Part shown: one piece after another, positions 27,119-37,007 of the stretch
Numbering within the stretch: the first letter of the stretch is position 1
How the letters are laid out: each line of letters opens with the position of its first letter
NCBI RefSeq assembly: GCF_014201335.1
Contig: NZ_JACHEB010000010.1
Location: 1 to 64,000, forward strand
Length of the DNA: 64,000 nucleotides
DNA from: Tunturiibacter gelidiferens
GTDB lineage: Bacteria; Acidobacteriota; Terriglobia; Terriglobales; Acidobacteriaceae
Direction of reading: 5' to 3'
Translations under genes and position numbers: made by a program
Notes under the pieces: model-generated
The model's input: only the letters and a program-made list of their open reading frames with translations
Told to the model about the DNA's origin: nothing
Databases searched by the model: none

Positions 27119-27979
27119 ATGCCGAAGAATTTGTTCGACGACCTTGCATCCGCGTCCCCGAATCGCGAACGTTTTATGAGAAAGATGGACGCCGCCAGCG
27201 CCACGGTTGGCGGAGGTTCACCCTCCAGTGCGACGGAGGCCATTACTGAGACAGATATCCTCAACCTCGCTCTTAATCTCGAATATCTCGAAGCAGAGTT
27301 TTACACCTATGCCGTAGAAGGTAAATCGATCACTAGTTTCGGAATTGGTATCGACGGTAAGGCAACCGGTGAGAACCCGGCCTCTGGCGGCGAGACCACT
27401 GGAGGAGCGAAGGTAGTCTTCGATAACAACGAAATCTTTAGCCGAGACATCGCTGCTGAAATCGGGTCGGACGAACGGGCTCACGTTATTCTGCTAAGAA
27501 ATGCGCTAGGAATTGCTGCCGTTGCGAAACCCAACATCAAGCTGAACGCTTTGGGAATTGGATTCGGCAATCAGGTCGACTTTCTGACGGTGGCACGAAT
27601 TCTCGAGGACATTGGGGTTACCGCGTATACGGGCGCTGCCGGAATGCTGAAAAGCCCGGGCGTGATCACCACCGCGGCTCGCCTCCTCGCTGCGGAAGCT
27701 GAACACGCGGGAAGTATTCATACGCAGGTAGCTAAGTTGAAGATCGCTTCCTCGGCCGTCGATGGTGCCGATCTTATTCCGCCCCCCAGCGGAAAGGGAA
27801 CGCAGTATCTTTCGATCAATCTCGACAACGGTTTGGCCGCGACCAGAACTGCCGGACAGGTGTTGTATCTAGCCTTCGGAATGCAGGCAAATGCGCGTCA
27901 GGGAGGGTTCTTCCCGACGGGGCTCAACGGAAAGATCACGATGAGTGATGGTCCAGCAACCGAGTCGAATCTGGCGTAA
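27119..27979 (+). CDS. Ferritin-like (desiccation-related type) protein
   Basis: 286 residues from ATG 27119, with GGAGA just upstream. The helices NLALNLEYLEAEFYTYAVEG and IGSDERAHVILLRNALG carry the first Glu and ExxH-type metal ligands of the ferritin-like/Rubrerythrin fold, and LLAAEAEHAGSIHTQ gives the third helix with a second ExxH. This is the Ferritin_2 group, which includes plant and bacterial desiccation-related proteins, often secreted; no signal peptide is obvious here. A strong terminator follows. Confidence 0.85.
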   Translation: MPKNLFDDLASASPNRERFMRKMDAASATVGGGSPSSATEAITETDILNLALNLEYLEAEFYTYAVEGKSITSFGIGIDGKATGENPASGGETTGGAKVVFDNNEIFSRDIAAEIGSDERAHVILLRNALGIAAVAKPNIKLNALGIGFGNQVDFLTVARILEDIGVTAYTGAAGMLKSPGVITTAARLLAAEAEHAGSIHTQVAKLKIASSAVDGADLIPPPSGKGTQYLSINLDNGLAATRTAGQVLYLAFGMQANARQGGFFPTGLNGKITMSDGPATESNLA

Positions 27980-28011
27980 TCGCTGATTAATGAAGAAGAG
28001 GACGCAGGCGA

Positions 28012-28047
28012 GCCTGCCTCGATCAGAGGCAGGCCCTTTGTTCTTTC
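28012..28047 (+). terminator. Rho-independent terminator after the ferritin-like gene
   Basis: GCCTGCCTC at 28012-28020 pairs with GAGGCAGGC at 28026-28034 around GATCA, followed by a T-rich run CCTTTGTTCTTTC. It lies 32 bases beyond the ferritin-like stop. Confidence 0.75.
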
Positions 28048-28130
28048 GCAGACACATCCGTGCGCTAGTTGTCGGTGGAACAAAATTTTCCCTCGATAGT
28101 TTTCGCAACCTGCTAGCTGGAGGGGATACG

Positions 28131-28916
28131 ATGACCGGCCTAATGAACAAAAGAGTTCTGATCACGGGAGCAACACAGGGCATCGGACTGGCAACGGCAC
28201 GACGCTTTGCCTCCGAGGGGGCGAAGGTGGTTATTACCGACGTTGTCGCGGATGAGACCTTGCTCAGGGTACGACAGGAGTTTCAGAAGGAGTATCCGGG
28301 GCGAGTCATTGTCGAACACCTAGACGTAACTCATGAGATCGAAGTCCGTGATGTGTTTGGCAGGACGAAAGATCTTCTAGGAGGCCTCGACGTGGTGATC
28401 AACAATGCAGGCATCAACCGTCAGAGTCCTACCCACGAATTCACTCTGAGGGATTTTGACGAGGTAGTCGATGTTAATCTCCGTGGAGCCTTTCTCTGTA
28501 GCCGGGCCGCGCTGAACATCTTCCTGCGGCAGGGATCGGGCCTGGTCCTTATGAATTCGTCTAATCATGAAATCGTACCCAAGCCTAATTTTGTGGCTTA
28601 TTCCGTGAGCAAAGGAGGCCTTGGAAACCTTATGCGCACCATTGCGCTCGAATACGCGGATCGGGGCATACGCGCTAACTCAGTAGCACCGGGAGCTACG
28701 ACTACGCCCATCAATGCGTCGTGGAAAGACGATGCTACGAAACGATCGATGGTTGAGGAGCACATTCCCTTGGGGCGTTCTGCCGAGTCCGATGAAATCG
28801 CAGCCGCATTTGCCTTTCTCGCCAGTGATGATGCCAATTACATTACCGGCCAGACCTTGTACGTAGACGGAGGCCTGACATTGCACACGGACTTCCGTAA
28901 GAACTGGGCGTCCTGA
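28131..28916 (+). CDS. SDR-family oxidoreductase
   Basis: 261 residues from ATG 28131, which has GGAGGGG upstream; the frame is open to 27990 but that part contains the terminator hairpin. The motifs are TGATQGIG at 12-19, NNAG at 91-94, Ser143/144, Tyr157 and Lys161 in YSVSK. TDVVADET after the second strand (an acidic residue there) favours NAD(H). It ends TGQTLYVDGG. The group includes glucose-1-dehydrogenase-like and 3-oxoacyl-reductase-like enzymes; the substrate is unknown. Confidence 0.9.
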   Translation: MTGLMNKRVLITGATQGIGLATARRFASEGAKVVITDVVADETLLRVRQEFQKEYPGRVIVEHLDVTHEIEVRDVFGRTKDLLGGLDVVINNAGINRQSPTHEFTLRDFDEVVDVNLRGAFLCSRAALNIFLRQGSGLVLMNSSNHEIVPKPNFVAYSVSKGGLGNLMRTIALEYADRGIRANSVAPGATTTPINASWKDDATKRSMVEEHIPLGRSAESDEIAAAFAFLASDDANYITGQTLYVDGGLTLHTDFRKNWAS

Positions 28917-29058
28917 GCCGGTGCCACAAAAGAGCTGGTCAGTGTTCGCGTGACAGATGTTGTTGGCGACGACAGCCATGAATCTGTTCCGGGAAGAAAC
29001 TAGCCTGAGGCCAACTGGACACGGCTTCTACTTCAACTAAAAACAATCGAGGAGACAA

Positions 29059-29451
29059 ATGATGAAGATTGCAAAGCTAATCCTGTGCGTGGCCTGGTTA
29101 TCTCCCAGTTGGCTTGTAGGGCAAGAGATTAAGGTAACGCCCTTGCTGTCGAGGGATCTCACCGGGTTCCCAGGAAAAGAAGGCACGATGATCACCGTTG
29201 TATACCCTCCAGGTGGTTCTGAACCCATACATCGCCACGATGCTCATGTGTTTGTCTACGTATTGGAAGGGACCGTCATAATGCAGGTCCGTGGAGGAAG
29301 GGAAATGACCCTAGCCGCTGGCCAAACATTCTATGAAAGCCCGAGCGACGTTCACGTGATCGGTCGAAATGCGAGTAAGACGGAGCCTGCGAAATTCATT
29401 GCGTTTTTTGTGAAAGACAAAGGAGCTCCCACACATATACCGGCAAAGTAA
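29059..29451 (+). CDS. Exported cupin-domain protein, paralogue of 7151-7594
   Basis: 130 residues, with GAGGAGA upstream of ATG 29059. A short signal peptide (KLILCVAWLSPSWLVGQ) precedes a single cupin: HRHDAHVFVYVLEGTV and AGQTFYESPSDVH with the HxH, Glu and His metal ligands. The final KTEPAKFIAFFVKDKGAP is nearly the same as in the cupin at 7151-7594, so the two are paralogues in different contexts. Here it stands alone between an SDR and a nitroreductase. Confidence 0.85.
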   Translation: MMKIAKLILCVAWLSPSWLVGQEIKVTPLLSRDLTGFPGKEGTMITVVYPPGGSEPIHRHDAHVFVYVLEGTVIMQVRGGREMTLAAGQTFYESPSDVHVIGRNASKTEPAKFIAFFVKDKGAPTHIPAK

Positions 29452-29673
29452 ATTTTCATAACATTTGTCATATCGTGCCGTTTGTAACGATTGCGCATTC
29501 GCGTAACGATCCGGCTGCAATAACTATGTTAAGAGGCTCGATAATCGATGTCGGGTAGTGTAAATGATCAATCTTTTCACTTCGGTTAAGCCCTAGTTAA
29601 AGGATGTTACTTACTAGCGATCCGCGATGAGCGGGTCTCGACAAAAGACAAAAAAAATAGAGAAGGACTGACT

Positions 29674-30330
29674 GTGAACCTGAGCAGATTAATAGAATCC
29701 GGACATTTCCCTAAAGTCTACGACCCAAGTCGACGTATTCCCGAAGACATCTTCGATGAGCTTTTGAAGTTCATGTACTCCATTCCGACTTCAGTCAATG
29801 CGCAGAGCACGCATTATCTTGTCGCGTCAACTCCAGAAGCGCGTTCGAGAATCGCGGACCACATTGGCGAAGGTTTTGAGTTCAACGTACCAAAGGTGAG
29901 GAACGCATCTCATGTCATCGTGCTTGCTACTCGTGAGACGCTTTCCAACGAATATCTCGATGAATTGCATGCCAAGGAGCTTGCCGATGGCAAGTTTCCG
30001 AATCAGGCTTTAGCCGATCAATGGAAGGCCACTGTGCGGATGTGGATCGATCTGCACCGCTACGACGTGAAAGACCTGCAGCACTGGATGGAAAAGCAGA
30101 CATATCTCGCACTTGGTATGAGCTTGATGGCTGCCGAAGAGTTGGGGATCAATGCGAGCCCCCTTGAAGGGTTCAATTCCCGAACACTCGATGCCGAACT
30201 AGGCTTGAGGGAAAAGGGTTTTACGGTCACTGTCCTACTCGTGCTTGGATATCGGGACGAGTCCGACTCTTACGTCAAGACTCCTAAATCACGTCTCCCC
30301 ATGGATCGTCATTTCAGTTTTTTGAAATAA
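29674..30330 (+). CDS. Nitroreductase-family protein (NfsB-like)
   Basis: 218 residues from GTG 29674, with GAGAAGGA upstream. The FMN-binding pattern is seen in PTSVNAQSTHYLVAS (the family usually has PSSxNxQPW) and in the late LGLREKGFTVTVLLVLGYRDE. MEKQTYLALGMSLMAAEELGINASPLEGF is the typical central helix and loop. It probably reduces quinones, nitro compounds or dihydropteridine with NAD(P)H. The ribosomal site and spacing support the GTG start. Confidence 0.87.
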   Translation: MNLSRLIESGHFPKVYDPSRRIPEDIFDELLKFMYSIPTSVNAQSTHYLVASTPEARSRIADHIGEGFEFNVPKVRNASHVIVLATRETLSNEYLDELHAKELADGKFPNQALADQWKATVRMWIDLHRYDVKDLQHWMEKQTYLALGMSLMAAEELGINASPLEGFNSRTLDAELGLREKGFTVTVLLVLGYRDESDSYVKTPKSRLPMDRHFSFLK

Positions 30331-30460
30331 GGGTGCTGAAGGCAAAATATCAAGCCGTTTTGATTTGCAACTCCGTGGGAAGCACCGAGTAGAGTCGACT
30401 TCTTCCGATCTTCTTTCAAGGGCGAGTTACGTCCCAAAAACATACCGCAGAGGTCTGATC

Positions 30461-31399
30461 ATGATGGAAGCTGCTGATTTCCGTTCAACGAAGATACCGC
30501 TCAACAACGGAGTGGGTCATATACCCGCCCTCGGGTTCGGAACTCTTGTTCCCGATCCCGCAACGACAATCACTGCCACAAGGGATGCGCTCGTGGCAGG
30601 GTTCCGCCAGTTCGATTGTGCCGAGCGTTACCGTAATGAGCCCGAGGTGGCTCAAGGCTTGCAAGCTGGACTCGGCATTGCAGGCATTGCGCGTAAGGAC
30701 ATCTTTCTGGCCACGAAGTTGTGGAATACGAATCACCGGCCTGAACGGGTGGAACCGGCGTTCGAAGCAAGTCGTAAGCGGCTCCAGGTGGACCATCTTG
30801 ATCTCTATCTCAGTCACACTCCATTCGCTTTCCAGCCGGGTGAAGAGCAGGATCCACGGGATCATGATGGCAATGTCATTTACGACACTGGCATAACGCT
30901 GCTCGACACCTGGAGGGCGATGGAGAGCCTTGTAGATCAAGGGAAATGTCGTGCTATCGGACTAGGGGACGTGGGGTTGGAGGACCTTGAGCCTATTTAC
31001 GACGCAGCAAGGATCAAGCCCGCCGTAATTCAGGTGGAATCTCATCCATACCTTCCGGAGACTGAGCTTCTTGAATTCTGCAGAAAGAAGGGAATTGTGT
31101 TGCTAGCCTTTGCACCCCTGGGTCACGGAATAAGGCCCGGTCCGCTTGAAGACCCCGTCGTCTTGGCCGTATCGAAGCGAGTTGGCAAGACGCCAGCACA
31201 GGTCCTTCTGGCGTGGGCGATTCAACGTGGAACTGCATTGCTGACTACCCCTAAGACTCAAGCTCACGCACAAGAAAATTTCGATATAGCGCCTCTTCCG
31301 CAAGATGCGTTTGACGAGATCAATGGCATTCAAACAAGAGAACGGTACAACACGGTGGTGAAGACCGGTCGCCCCGGATTCATTCCCAGAGGTCGTTAA
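30461..31399 (+). CDS. Aldo/keto reductase
   Basis: 312 residues from ATG 30461 with AGAGGT upstream; the longer open frame from 30365 has no start signal. All four catalytic residues are present: Asp52 and Tyr57 in FDCAERYRNE, Lys86 in LATKLWN and His119 in YLSHTP. KTPAQVLLAWAIQRG is the usual cofactor-side helix. It reduces aldehydes or ketones with NADPH. It is followed at 73 bases by a short SDR on the same strand. Confidence 0.92.
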   Translation: MMEAADFRSTKIPLNNGVGHIPALGFGTLVPDPATTITATRDALVAGFRQFDCAERYRNEPEVAQGLQAGLGIAGIARKDIFLATKLWNTNHRPERVEPAFEASRKRLQVDHLDLYLSHTPFAFQPGEEQDPRDHDGNVIYDTGITLLDTWRAMESLVDQGKCRAIGLGDVGLEDLEPIYDAARIKPAVIQVESHPYLPETELLEFCRKKGIVLLAFAPLGHGIRPGPLEDPVVLAVSKRVGKTPAQVLLAWAIQRGTALLTTPKTQAHAQENFDIAPLPQDAFDEINGIQTRERYNTVVKTGRPGFIPRGR

Positions 31400-31471
31400 A
31401 CGAACACGGAAGCAGAATTTCAAATATCAATTCGAGTTGACTGGCAAGTCTCTTCGAAAAAGGAGTTCATC

Positions 31472-32083
31472 ATGAAGATTATTCTTATCGGCGCCTCCGG
31501 CACACTGGGCAGTGCTGTAGACAAGGCGTTGAACACCCGGCACCAGATCGTCAGGGTCGGCCGCAAAAGTGGCGACTTTCAAGTAGACATCACAGATACC
31601 GCGTCGATCGAACAGCTCTTCTCGAAGGTCGACGACTTCGACGCCGTGGTGAGTACGACGGGCGACGTACACTTCGGCCCACTTGCAGAGTTTACACAGG
31701 ATAAATTCCAGATTGGCTTACGCAGCAAATTGATGGGCCAGGTAAATCTTGTTGCCTTTGGTTTAAAACATATCCGTGACGGAGGATCGTTCACGTTGAC
31801 AACCGGGCAAATCAATGAAGACCCAATCAGTGTGGGAGCCTCGGGAGCTATGGTCAACGGCGGTCTTGAGGCATTCGCACGTAGCGCCGCGATCGAGCTC
31901 CCCCGCGGACTCCGCATCAACATCGTCAGCCCAACGGTGACCGAGGAGTCGTGGTCAGCATTCGGGCCATTCTTCCCAGGGCAAAAGCCTGTGCCGGCGT
32001 CCGAAGCGGCTCGCGGGTACGTGAAGAGCGTCGAGGGAATGCAAACAGGCAAGGTGTACCGAATCGGCTGGTCCCGCGACTGA
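31472..32083 (+). CDS. Short SDR-like NAD(P)-binding protein
   Basis: 203 residues, AAGGAG before ATG 31472. The N-terminal IGASGTLGSAV is a glycine motif of the short SDR group, with VGRKSG after the second strand. The usual YxxxK is absent: the region reads GASGAMVNGGLEAFARSAA, as in the ~200-residue SDRs that keep the fold with a modified active site. It may be a reductase with an altered mechanism or a binding protein. It follows the aldo/keto reductase and precedes an MFS pump. Confidence 0.8.
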   Translation: MKIILIGASGTLGSAVDKALNTRHQIVRVGRKSGDFQVDITDTASIEQLFSKVDDFDAVVSTTGDVHFGPLAEFTQDKFQIGLRSKLMGQVNLVAFGLKHIRDGGSFTLTTGQINEDPISVGASGAMVNGGLEAFARSAAIELPRGLRINIVSPTVTEESWSAFGPFFPGQKPVPASEAARGYVKSVEGMQTGKVYRIGWSRD

Positions 32084-32209
32084 GCTTTCATACCTGTCAA
32101 GGATGTCGGTTCACGGGAAATATGATCAAGTCCGGACTGCCTGTGTCTCTCGGTGGGAGGCATGGGCAGCCGGTGATCTTGTCTTAATCCATTGCAAAGA
32201 GCTGAAGCC

Positions 32210-33853
32210 ATGAAGCTGAATATCGCAAAAACGCCTCAGACGGTAACATGTCTATCTTCGGTAGTGTCCGGATCAGACTATCAACCGTGCCGGCCAGTTG
32301 ATCGCAAATCTATCCTACTCATGACCATCCTGGGCTCATCCCTCGCGTTCATGGATGGCTCTGTGGTCAGTGTGGCACTGCCGACATTTCAAAGTACCTT
32401 CTACGCGACCTCGTCGGAGGTACAGTGGGTGGTTCAAAGTTACGCACTCTTCTGTGCCGCTCTCCTGTTGCTTGGCGGCACTCTGGGGGATCGTCTAGGG
32501 CGAAAGAGAATTTTTGCAGTCGGTATCGGCCTCTTCACATTGGCTTCAGCGGGCGCGGCTTTATCGATGTCGCTGTCTCAGCTGGTTGTTTCAAGATCAA
32601 TCCAGGGAGTTGGGGCTGCACTTCTCATCCCACAGTCTTTAGCTATTCTTTCAGCGGCCTTCCCCGGGCGCGAACGTGCCTCTGCGATCGGCGCATGGTC
32701 GGCGTGGACCAGTGTCTTTGCGGCCCTCGGCCCCGTGGTGGGGGGGTTGCTCATCCAGGCATCTTCCTGGCGCTGGATCTTCCTTCTCAACCTGCCTTTA
32801 GCAATGTGGATATTGCTTCTGCTCCCTAAAGTGCGCGAAAGCAATACCGAATTGTCGACTTTGAGCCTTGCAACATTTGATCTCCGGGGGACGTTTCTCA
32901 ATACGTTGGGCTTAGGTTCACTTGTTTACTCTCTCTCATTCGGGCCACAACTCGGCTGGACAAATATTAGGGTTGTCCTCTCGATGGTGGCGGGAGTTAG
33001 CCTGATCGGCGCATTCCTGTACTCACAACGGCAAAATGAACATGCAATGATGCCTTTGTCATTGTTTTCGAACCGTCGATTTCTTGCAGTGAACCTTCTG
33101 ACATTCTTCCTCTATGGCTCGCTCGGAGTCGCGTTTTACATCGTTCCTTTCTTCTCGATTCAGATTAAACATCTCAGCCCGTTTGCCACTGGAGCTGCTT
33201 TTCTGCCATGCATCGCGGTGATGTTCTTGTTCTCGTCGAGAATTGGGCGAATCAGCTCAGAGTTAGGGGAACGCTCTTTCCTCGTCGTTGGCGCGGTTTG
33301 TGGCGCGGGTGGATTGGTTCTCTTCGGACTCTCCTCCCACCGCCAAGGCTATATAGCCTCACTCCTGCCAGGAATGCTCCTCTTAGGAGTTGGTATCACC
33401 ATCGCTCTTTCGCCTCTGGCCAATGTGGTCATGTCTTCAGTTCCGGATGAAGAAGCGGCCATAGCTTCAGCCGTTAATAATTCCATCTCCCGCATTGCTG
33501 GCCTCGTGATTCTTTCGATCGCAACGATATTCCTTTCGCATGGATTTGACAGGTCTCTCCGCGCGCAGTTGAGAGTCTCACCGCTTCCTTCGCAAATGAA
33601 GAGTCAAATCTACGCGGATCATGCACTGATGACCGCCGTGCGGGTTCCATCAGACTTCGGGAACGAAGCAGAACGTCAGGGACGTAGGATCGTCGATCGA
33701 GCCTTCACCAATGGGTATAGTGCAGTCATGTATGCAGCCGGTTTAGGAATGCTTCTGGCGGCTCTGCCTGTCATCTTTTGGTGGGGCGAGTCTAGCCAGG
33801 AACTCGAGACAATTCCAGCGTCACTCAACGCTGACCTGAAATCTTATCCGTGA
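32210..33853 (+). CDS. MFS transporter, DHA2 (EmrB/QacA) type
   Basis: 547 residues from ATG 32210; TTG 32192 is less likely. About fourteen transmembrane segments. Motif A is GGTLGDRLGRKRIF; the DHA2 motif is in LGSSLAFMDGSVVSVALPTF (motif D1-like); motif C is GPVVGGLLI. It is a drug/proton antiporter of the inner membrane, exporting hydrophobic compounds. It is transcribed with the two upstream reductases, and may export their product or the same toxic class. Confidence 0.9.
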   Translation: MKLNIAKTPQTVTCLSSVVSGSDYQPCRPVDRKSILLMTILGSSLAFMDGSVVSVALPTFQSTFYATSSEVQWVVQSYALFCAALLLLGGTLGDRLGRKRIFAVGIGLFTLASAGAALSMSLSQLVVSRSIQGVGAALLIPQSLAILSAAFPGRERASAIGAWSAWTSVFAALGPVVGGLLIQASSWRWIFLLNLPLAMWILLLLPKVRESNTELSTLSLATFDLRGTFLNTLGLGSLVYSLSFGPQLGWTNIRVVLSMVAGVSLIGAFLYSQRQNEHAMMPLSLFSNRRFLAVNLLTFFLYGSLGVAFYIVPFFSIQIKHLSPFATGAAFLPCIAVMFLFSSRIGRISSELGERSFLVVGAVCGAGGLVLFGLSSHRQGYIASLLPGMLLLGVGITIALSPLANVVMSSVPDEEAAIASAVNNSISRIAGLVILSIATIFLSHGFDRSLRAQLRVSPLPSQMKSQIYADHALMTAVRVPSDFGNEAERQGRRIVDRAFTNGYSAVMYAAGLGMLLAALPVIFWWGESSQELETIPASLNADLKSYP

Positions 33854-33880
33854 AGATTCAGACCATCTCAGGCTTCCACC

Positions 33881-34408
33881 TTACCTCTTCCAGGATCCCA
33901 ATAGACGTCGAATGATGACTAATTGCCCGATGTGGTAGGAGTTGTGGTCCGCGATCTGGAGCGCGAGCCGCAGAAGCGTTTTTCGATTGCGAGGTCCAGA
34001 AGGCGTCACAAGGCCGTCGTCCGTAGCCTTGTTAATGAGGGCTTCAAAATCAGTCCGATCTTGCAGAATGCTTCGTACGGAATGTTCGCAGCTCTCGTTG
34101 CCGCGAGGAGTTTGTTGCCTAACCCAATAGTCCCGAGGCCACCGCAATTGTTTCGGAGATCTTACTGTTGTATCGATTAGGTGCTGCAGGGCGTAGTCAA
34201 GCATGGACCGCTGTGCAATGCGCATGTGCTCTAGGATCTGCCAAGCCGAATACGGTAACCCGTCGACAACGACCCCGCGAAGGTCAATCGGAAACTCCCG
34301 CATTACCTTCTCAAATCTTGCATGGGAATAGCCACCACGTAGAAGAGCTTTTATCTCTTTCCGCGTCGACCTAGACAAAGCTCCTTCGGCACCATGCACG
34401 TTGTTCAC
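33881..34408 (-). CDS. DinB-family protein
   Basis: 175 residues from GTG 34408. The DinB bundle is clear: PYSAWQILEHMRIAQRSMLDY and the late LQIADHNSYHIGQLVIIRRLLG, whose EH and DHNSYH histidines are the metal-ligand candidates. RWPRDYWV in the middle loop is a usual family element. It is not close to the other DinB protein at 3360-3845. It lies downstream of the DUF4331 gene on the same strand. The substrate is unknown. Confidence 0.8.
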   Translation of the reverse strand: MNNVHGAEGALSRSTRKEIKALLRGGYSHARFEKVMREFPIDLRGVVVDGLPYSAWQILEHMRIAQRSMLDYALQHLIDTTVRSPKQLRWPRDYWVRQQTPRGNESCEHSVRSILQDRTDFEALINKATDDGLVTPSGPRNRKTLLRLALQIADHNSYHIGQLVIIRRLLGSWKR

Positions 34409-34458
34409 CCAAACACCGAGGCTCTACGACGTCAGAATTCTGGGGGCTTGCCGTTTGA

Positions 34459-34499
34459 ATGCCTCGGGATTCGTTCGTGGAAACGCATCCCAGAGGCAT
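34459..34499 (-). terminator. Inverted repeat behind the DUF4331 gene
   Basis: ATGCCTC at 34459-34465 pairs with GAGGCAT at 34493-34499, and the inner GGAT/ATCC extends the stem. It starts 14 bases beyond the stop of the minus-strand gene. No U-tract. Confidence 0.45.
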
Positions 34500-34512
34500 G
34501 ACACTACTGAGT

Positions 34513-35583
34513 TTACTCGTAAAACCCTGTCGAAATGGGTTCCAGATCGGCCTGCTCTTCTTTGCTGAATGGCATACCGTAATACGGAAAAGTTCCGACA
34601 ATTCTGGTGATGTCCGGAGAGACCCCGTCAGCAATTGGTGTATTCGCACCGATCGACAGCATCACGTCATAGGCATCGATATTCATTGGGCGTCCATTGA
34701 AGCTCGAAACGTCAAATGACGCGGGCGTTCCCATCTCATATGGAAGCATTACCGGGCAAAGGCGAGCCGCAATCTTGCTGCCGTATGCCACGGGATCTGA
34801 TATGGGATTGGCGTGCCCAGAGAATCGAGCGGTGAAGGCCGCCACTGCCGGTCCGAGCGACTCCACATCGTGCGAGGGTGTGTTGGCATGGAACTTATCG
34901 ACGAGCTCCGAAGTCGCTGGGTCTGAGAGATACAAATGGGTGATCAGAGGAAGACCCCATCGACATATCTGCACTTCAGGTGCATGTCCGAAGAGGGAAG
35001 CGGTTGCCCATGACCGGACCTGCCCATTTCCAATCATCGAGTTGGGAACCTCGAGCACCATCGCTATGACGTTTCTCTTCGCAAAGAAATTCTTCCGATG
35101 CAGAAAGACCTCGCCATCGTACCGATCCTCTTTATAAAGCGCGTTTAGGAGATTGAAGAAGGCGATCGCGTCCGCAGCCCACATCTCTGGCGCAACGCCA
35201 ACGAAAGCACTCACACCCGCTGCCGAAGAGACGCTCCCGGTTGAGCCTTCAACTAGAAGATCGCCGGCATCTCCTCCGATCTGTTCTCCTACAGCCCTTC
35301 TGACCTGAAATGACTGAATATGCCTATGTTCATCACCATCAGCGTGTTTCGGGTGACCGAATCTAAACTTGAATACAACATCCTCGTGTGCATCTCCATC
35401 GAGATCAAAACGAAATGCATACAGAGCTTCGTCCGGCAGAGCGTCTGAGGAGCCAAGCCCAGCGTCTGCGTTCACCGTCATAGCCATAACGGTATTTCCA
35501 GGCGTACCCGGAAACAGATACATGTCACAGATGTTCATGCTCGGATCTTTTTTAGCGAGTTTTGTATCAAAATGATGGGACAT
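34513..35583 (-). CDS. DUF4331-family protein
   Basis: 356 residues; AAAGGT precedes ATG 35583. It begins SHHFDTKLAKKDPS, the signature start of DUF4331 proteins, and continues DMYLFPGTPGNTVMAMTVN and ALYAFRFDLDGD. It lacks a signal peptide, as do some members of the family. The function is not established; relatives are found with stress or metal-related genes. The long spacer upstream (over 500 bases) suggests its own promoter. Confidence 0.85.
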   Translation of the reverse strand: MSHHFDTKLAKKDPSMNICDMYLFPGTPGNTVMAMTVNADAGLGSSDALPDEALYAFRFDLDGDAHEDVVFKFRFGHPKHADGDEHRHIQSFQVRRAVGEQIGGDAGDLLVEGSTGSVSSAAGVSAFVGVAPEMWAADAIAFFNLLNALYKEDRYDGEVFLHRKNFFAKRNVIAMVLEVPNSMIGNGQVRSWATASLFGHAPEVQICRWGLPLITHLYLSDPATSELVDKFHANTPSHDVESLGPAVAAFTARFSGHANPISDPVAYGSKIAARLCPVMLPYEMGTPASFDVSSFNGRPMNIDAYDVMLSIGANTPIADGVSPDITRIVGTFPYYGMPFSKEEQADLEPISTGFYE

Positions 35584-36138
35584 TTTGTGCGACCTTTCGT
35601 TTCATTGCTGGCTATTGATTACGGCTGTATTTTTCAACAACGCGCCGATGTATAGGGCGTCCCACGGCAGTCATTATTCGCGAAAGTAGGTTCTGCGTTG
35701 AACGTGACCCACAATTCCAACACTGAAATTGTATCGATTTGGATAGAAGATAAAGCGTCCTTATCGCAATCGAAAGACACATGACAGCGAGATCGTCACA
35801 AAGAGCAGTTTTTGACAAAAATGACGGCCATAGTTGACGGGACAAACACAGCTGCCATTCGCTCTCACCTTCTCGAAAGGAGATTGTGTAACGAGTTAGT
35901 TTTACCATGTGTTCAGTAACAGCACGATCTGACAAGACAGAGAGAAGGCAGAGGTGTAAAAGGCTTGTATCGGAAGTTTTTGTAGGTAAGTAAGCGCCGT
36001 GCCACAAGCAGTTCGCGAGTGAATCAAGAACTCTTACAAGAACCGAGATGAATGCACTGCGCAAGCCACCTGTTTTGCTGTTGAACGTGATTGCAGATTG
36101 TCCCAGTGCCTGGTTCGTCTTTGTCGAGGGAGGATGAG
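35584..36138. other. 555-base stretch without a firmly supported gene
   Basis: It separates two divergent genes. A minus-strand frame of 178 codons runs through most of it but lacks a ribosome-binding site, has no recognised domain and overlaps the translation start of the PEP-mutase-like gene. It is more likely a regulatory spacer. Confidence 0.4.
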
Positions 36139-36957
36139 ATGTCGGCAACTATGGAAAGGCGAAAGAGGTTTCGCGCCATGCATGAAACTGGCTGTTTTGT
36201 GCTCCCTAGTCCCTGGGACATTGGCACAGCTCGTATGATGCAACAGCTTGGTTTTCGCGCCATTGCCACCACAAGTGCAGGATTTGCATGGTCAATCGGT
36301 AAACCTCAATATGAGACCACCTTCGATGACGTGCTTGAACACCTTTCATCGATCTGCGAGAAGGTGAATCTGCCAGTAACAGCTGATCTCGAATCAGGCT
36401 TTGCAAGAGATCCTGAGGGGGTAGGTATCAATGTGGATGTCGTCGTCGACACGGGCATAGCTGGCTTCTCTATCGAAGATCGAGATGCAAAGGGAGATAG
36501 GACCCTCTATGAAATGCGCCTTGCAGTCGAACGTATTCAAGCCGCGCGTGAATCCCTCGATCATTGTGGGAATGACGTTATCCTTGTGGCCCAAACTGAT
36601 AGCTTATTGGTTGATCCCAGATCCGTCGCCTCCACAACGGACAGGCTTGTTGCGTTTGCCGACGCTGGAGCTGATTGTCTCTGTGCGCCCGGCGTGAAGA
36701 ACAGACAGGATATAGCTTCAATGGTGCGAGCCGTGGCACCCAAACCCCTGAGCGTTCTTATGATGGGATTGGACCTGACAGTAGCAGAGTTGGCCGACCT
36801 CGGTGTTCGCAGGATTAGTGTAGATGGAGGTCTCGCTCGGATTGCATGGGATGCTCTGCTCTCAGCGGCGCGCAGGATGCAGAATAGTTCCTTCGATGGG
36901 CTGAGCTGCAATACATCGGGATCTGACCTCGACGATCGTTTCGGTAAATTTCTTTAG
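36139..36957 (+). CDS. Isocitrate lyase/PEP-mutase-family protein
   Basis: 272 residues from ATG 36139 with GGGAGG upstream. The barrel shows PSPWDIGTARMMQQLGFRAIATTSAG and the metal-binding LPVTADLESGFA (Asp83, Glu85). IEDRDAKGD and VARTD-like VAQTDSLL are at the expected strands. The catalytic KKCGH of true isocitrate lyases is missing, so it belongs to the COG2513-like group of C-C or C-P lyases with unknown substrate. A close paralogue is at 55496-56317. The small gene at 37008-37175 converges on it. Confidence 0.85.
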   Translation: MSATMERRKRFRAMHETGCFVLPSPWDIGTARMMQQLGFRAIATTSAGFAWSIGKPQYETTFDDVLEHLSSICEKVNLPVTADLESGFARDPEGVGINVDVVVDTGIAGFSIEDRDAKGDRTLYEMRLAVERIQAARESLDHCGNDVILVAQTDSLLVDPRSVASTTDRLVAFADAGADCLCAPGVKNRQDIASMVRAVAPKPLSVLMMGLDLTVAELADLGVRRISVDGGLARIAWDALLSAARRMQNSSFDGLSCNTSGSDLDDRFGKFL

Positions 36958-37007
36958 GGCGTCAGGCGCTTAATACTGCAGAGTGACCCCTGTGCAGGAC
37001 AACAGTC

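Noticed and set aside
35612..36148. 178-codon minus-strand frame as a gene
   Set aside because: No domain, no ribosome-binding site, overlaps the PEP-mutase-like start, composition like a spacer.
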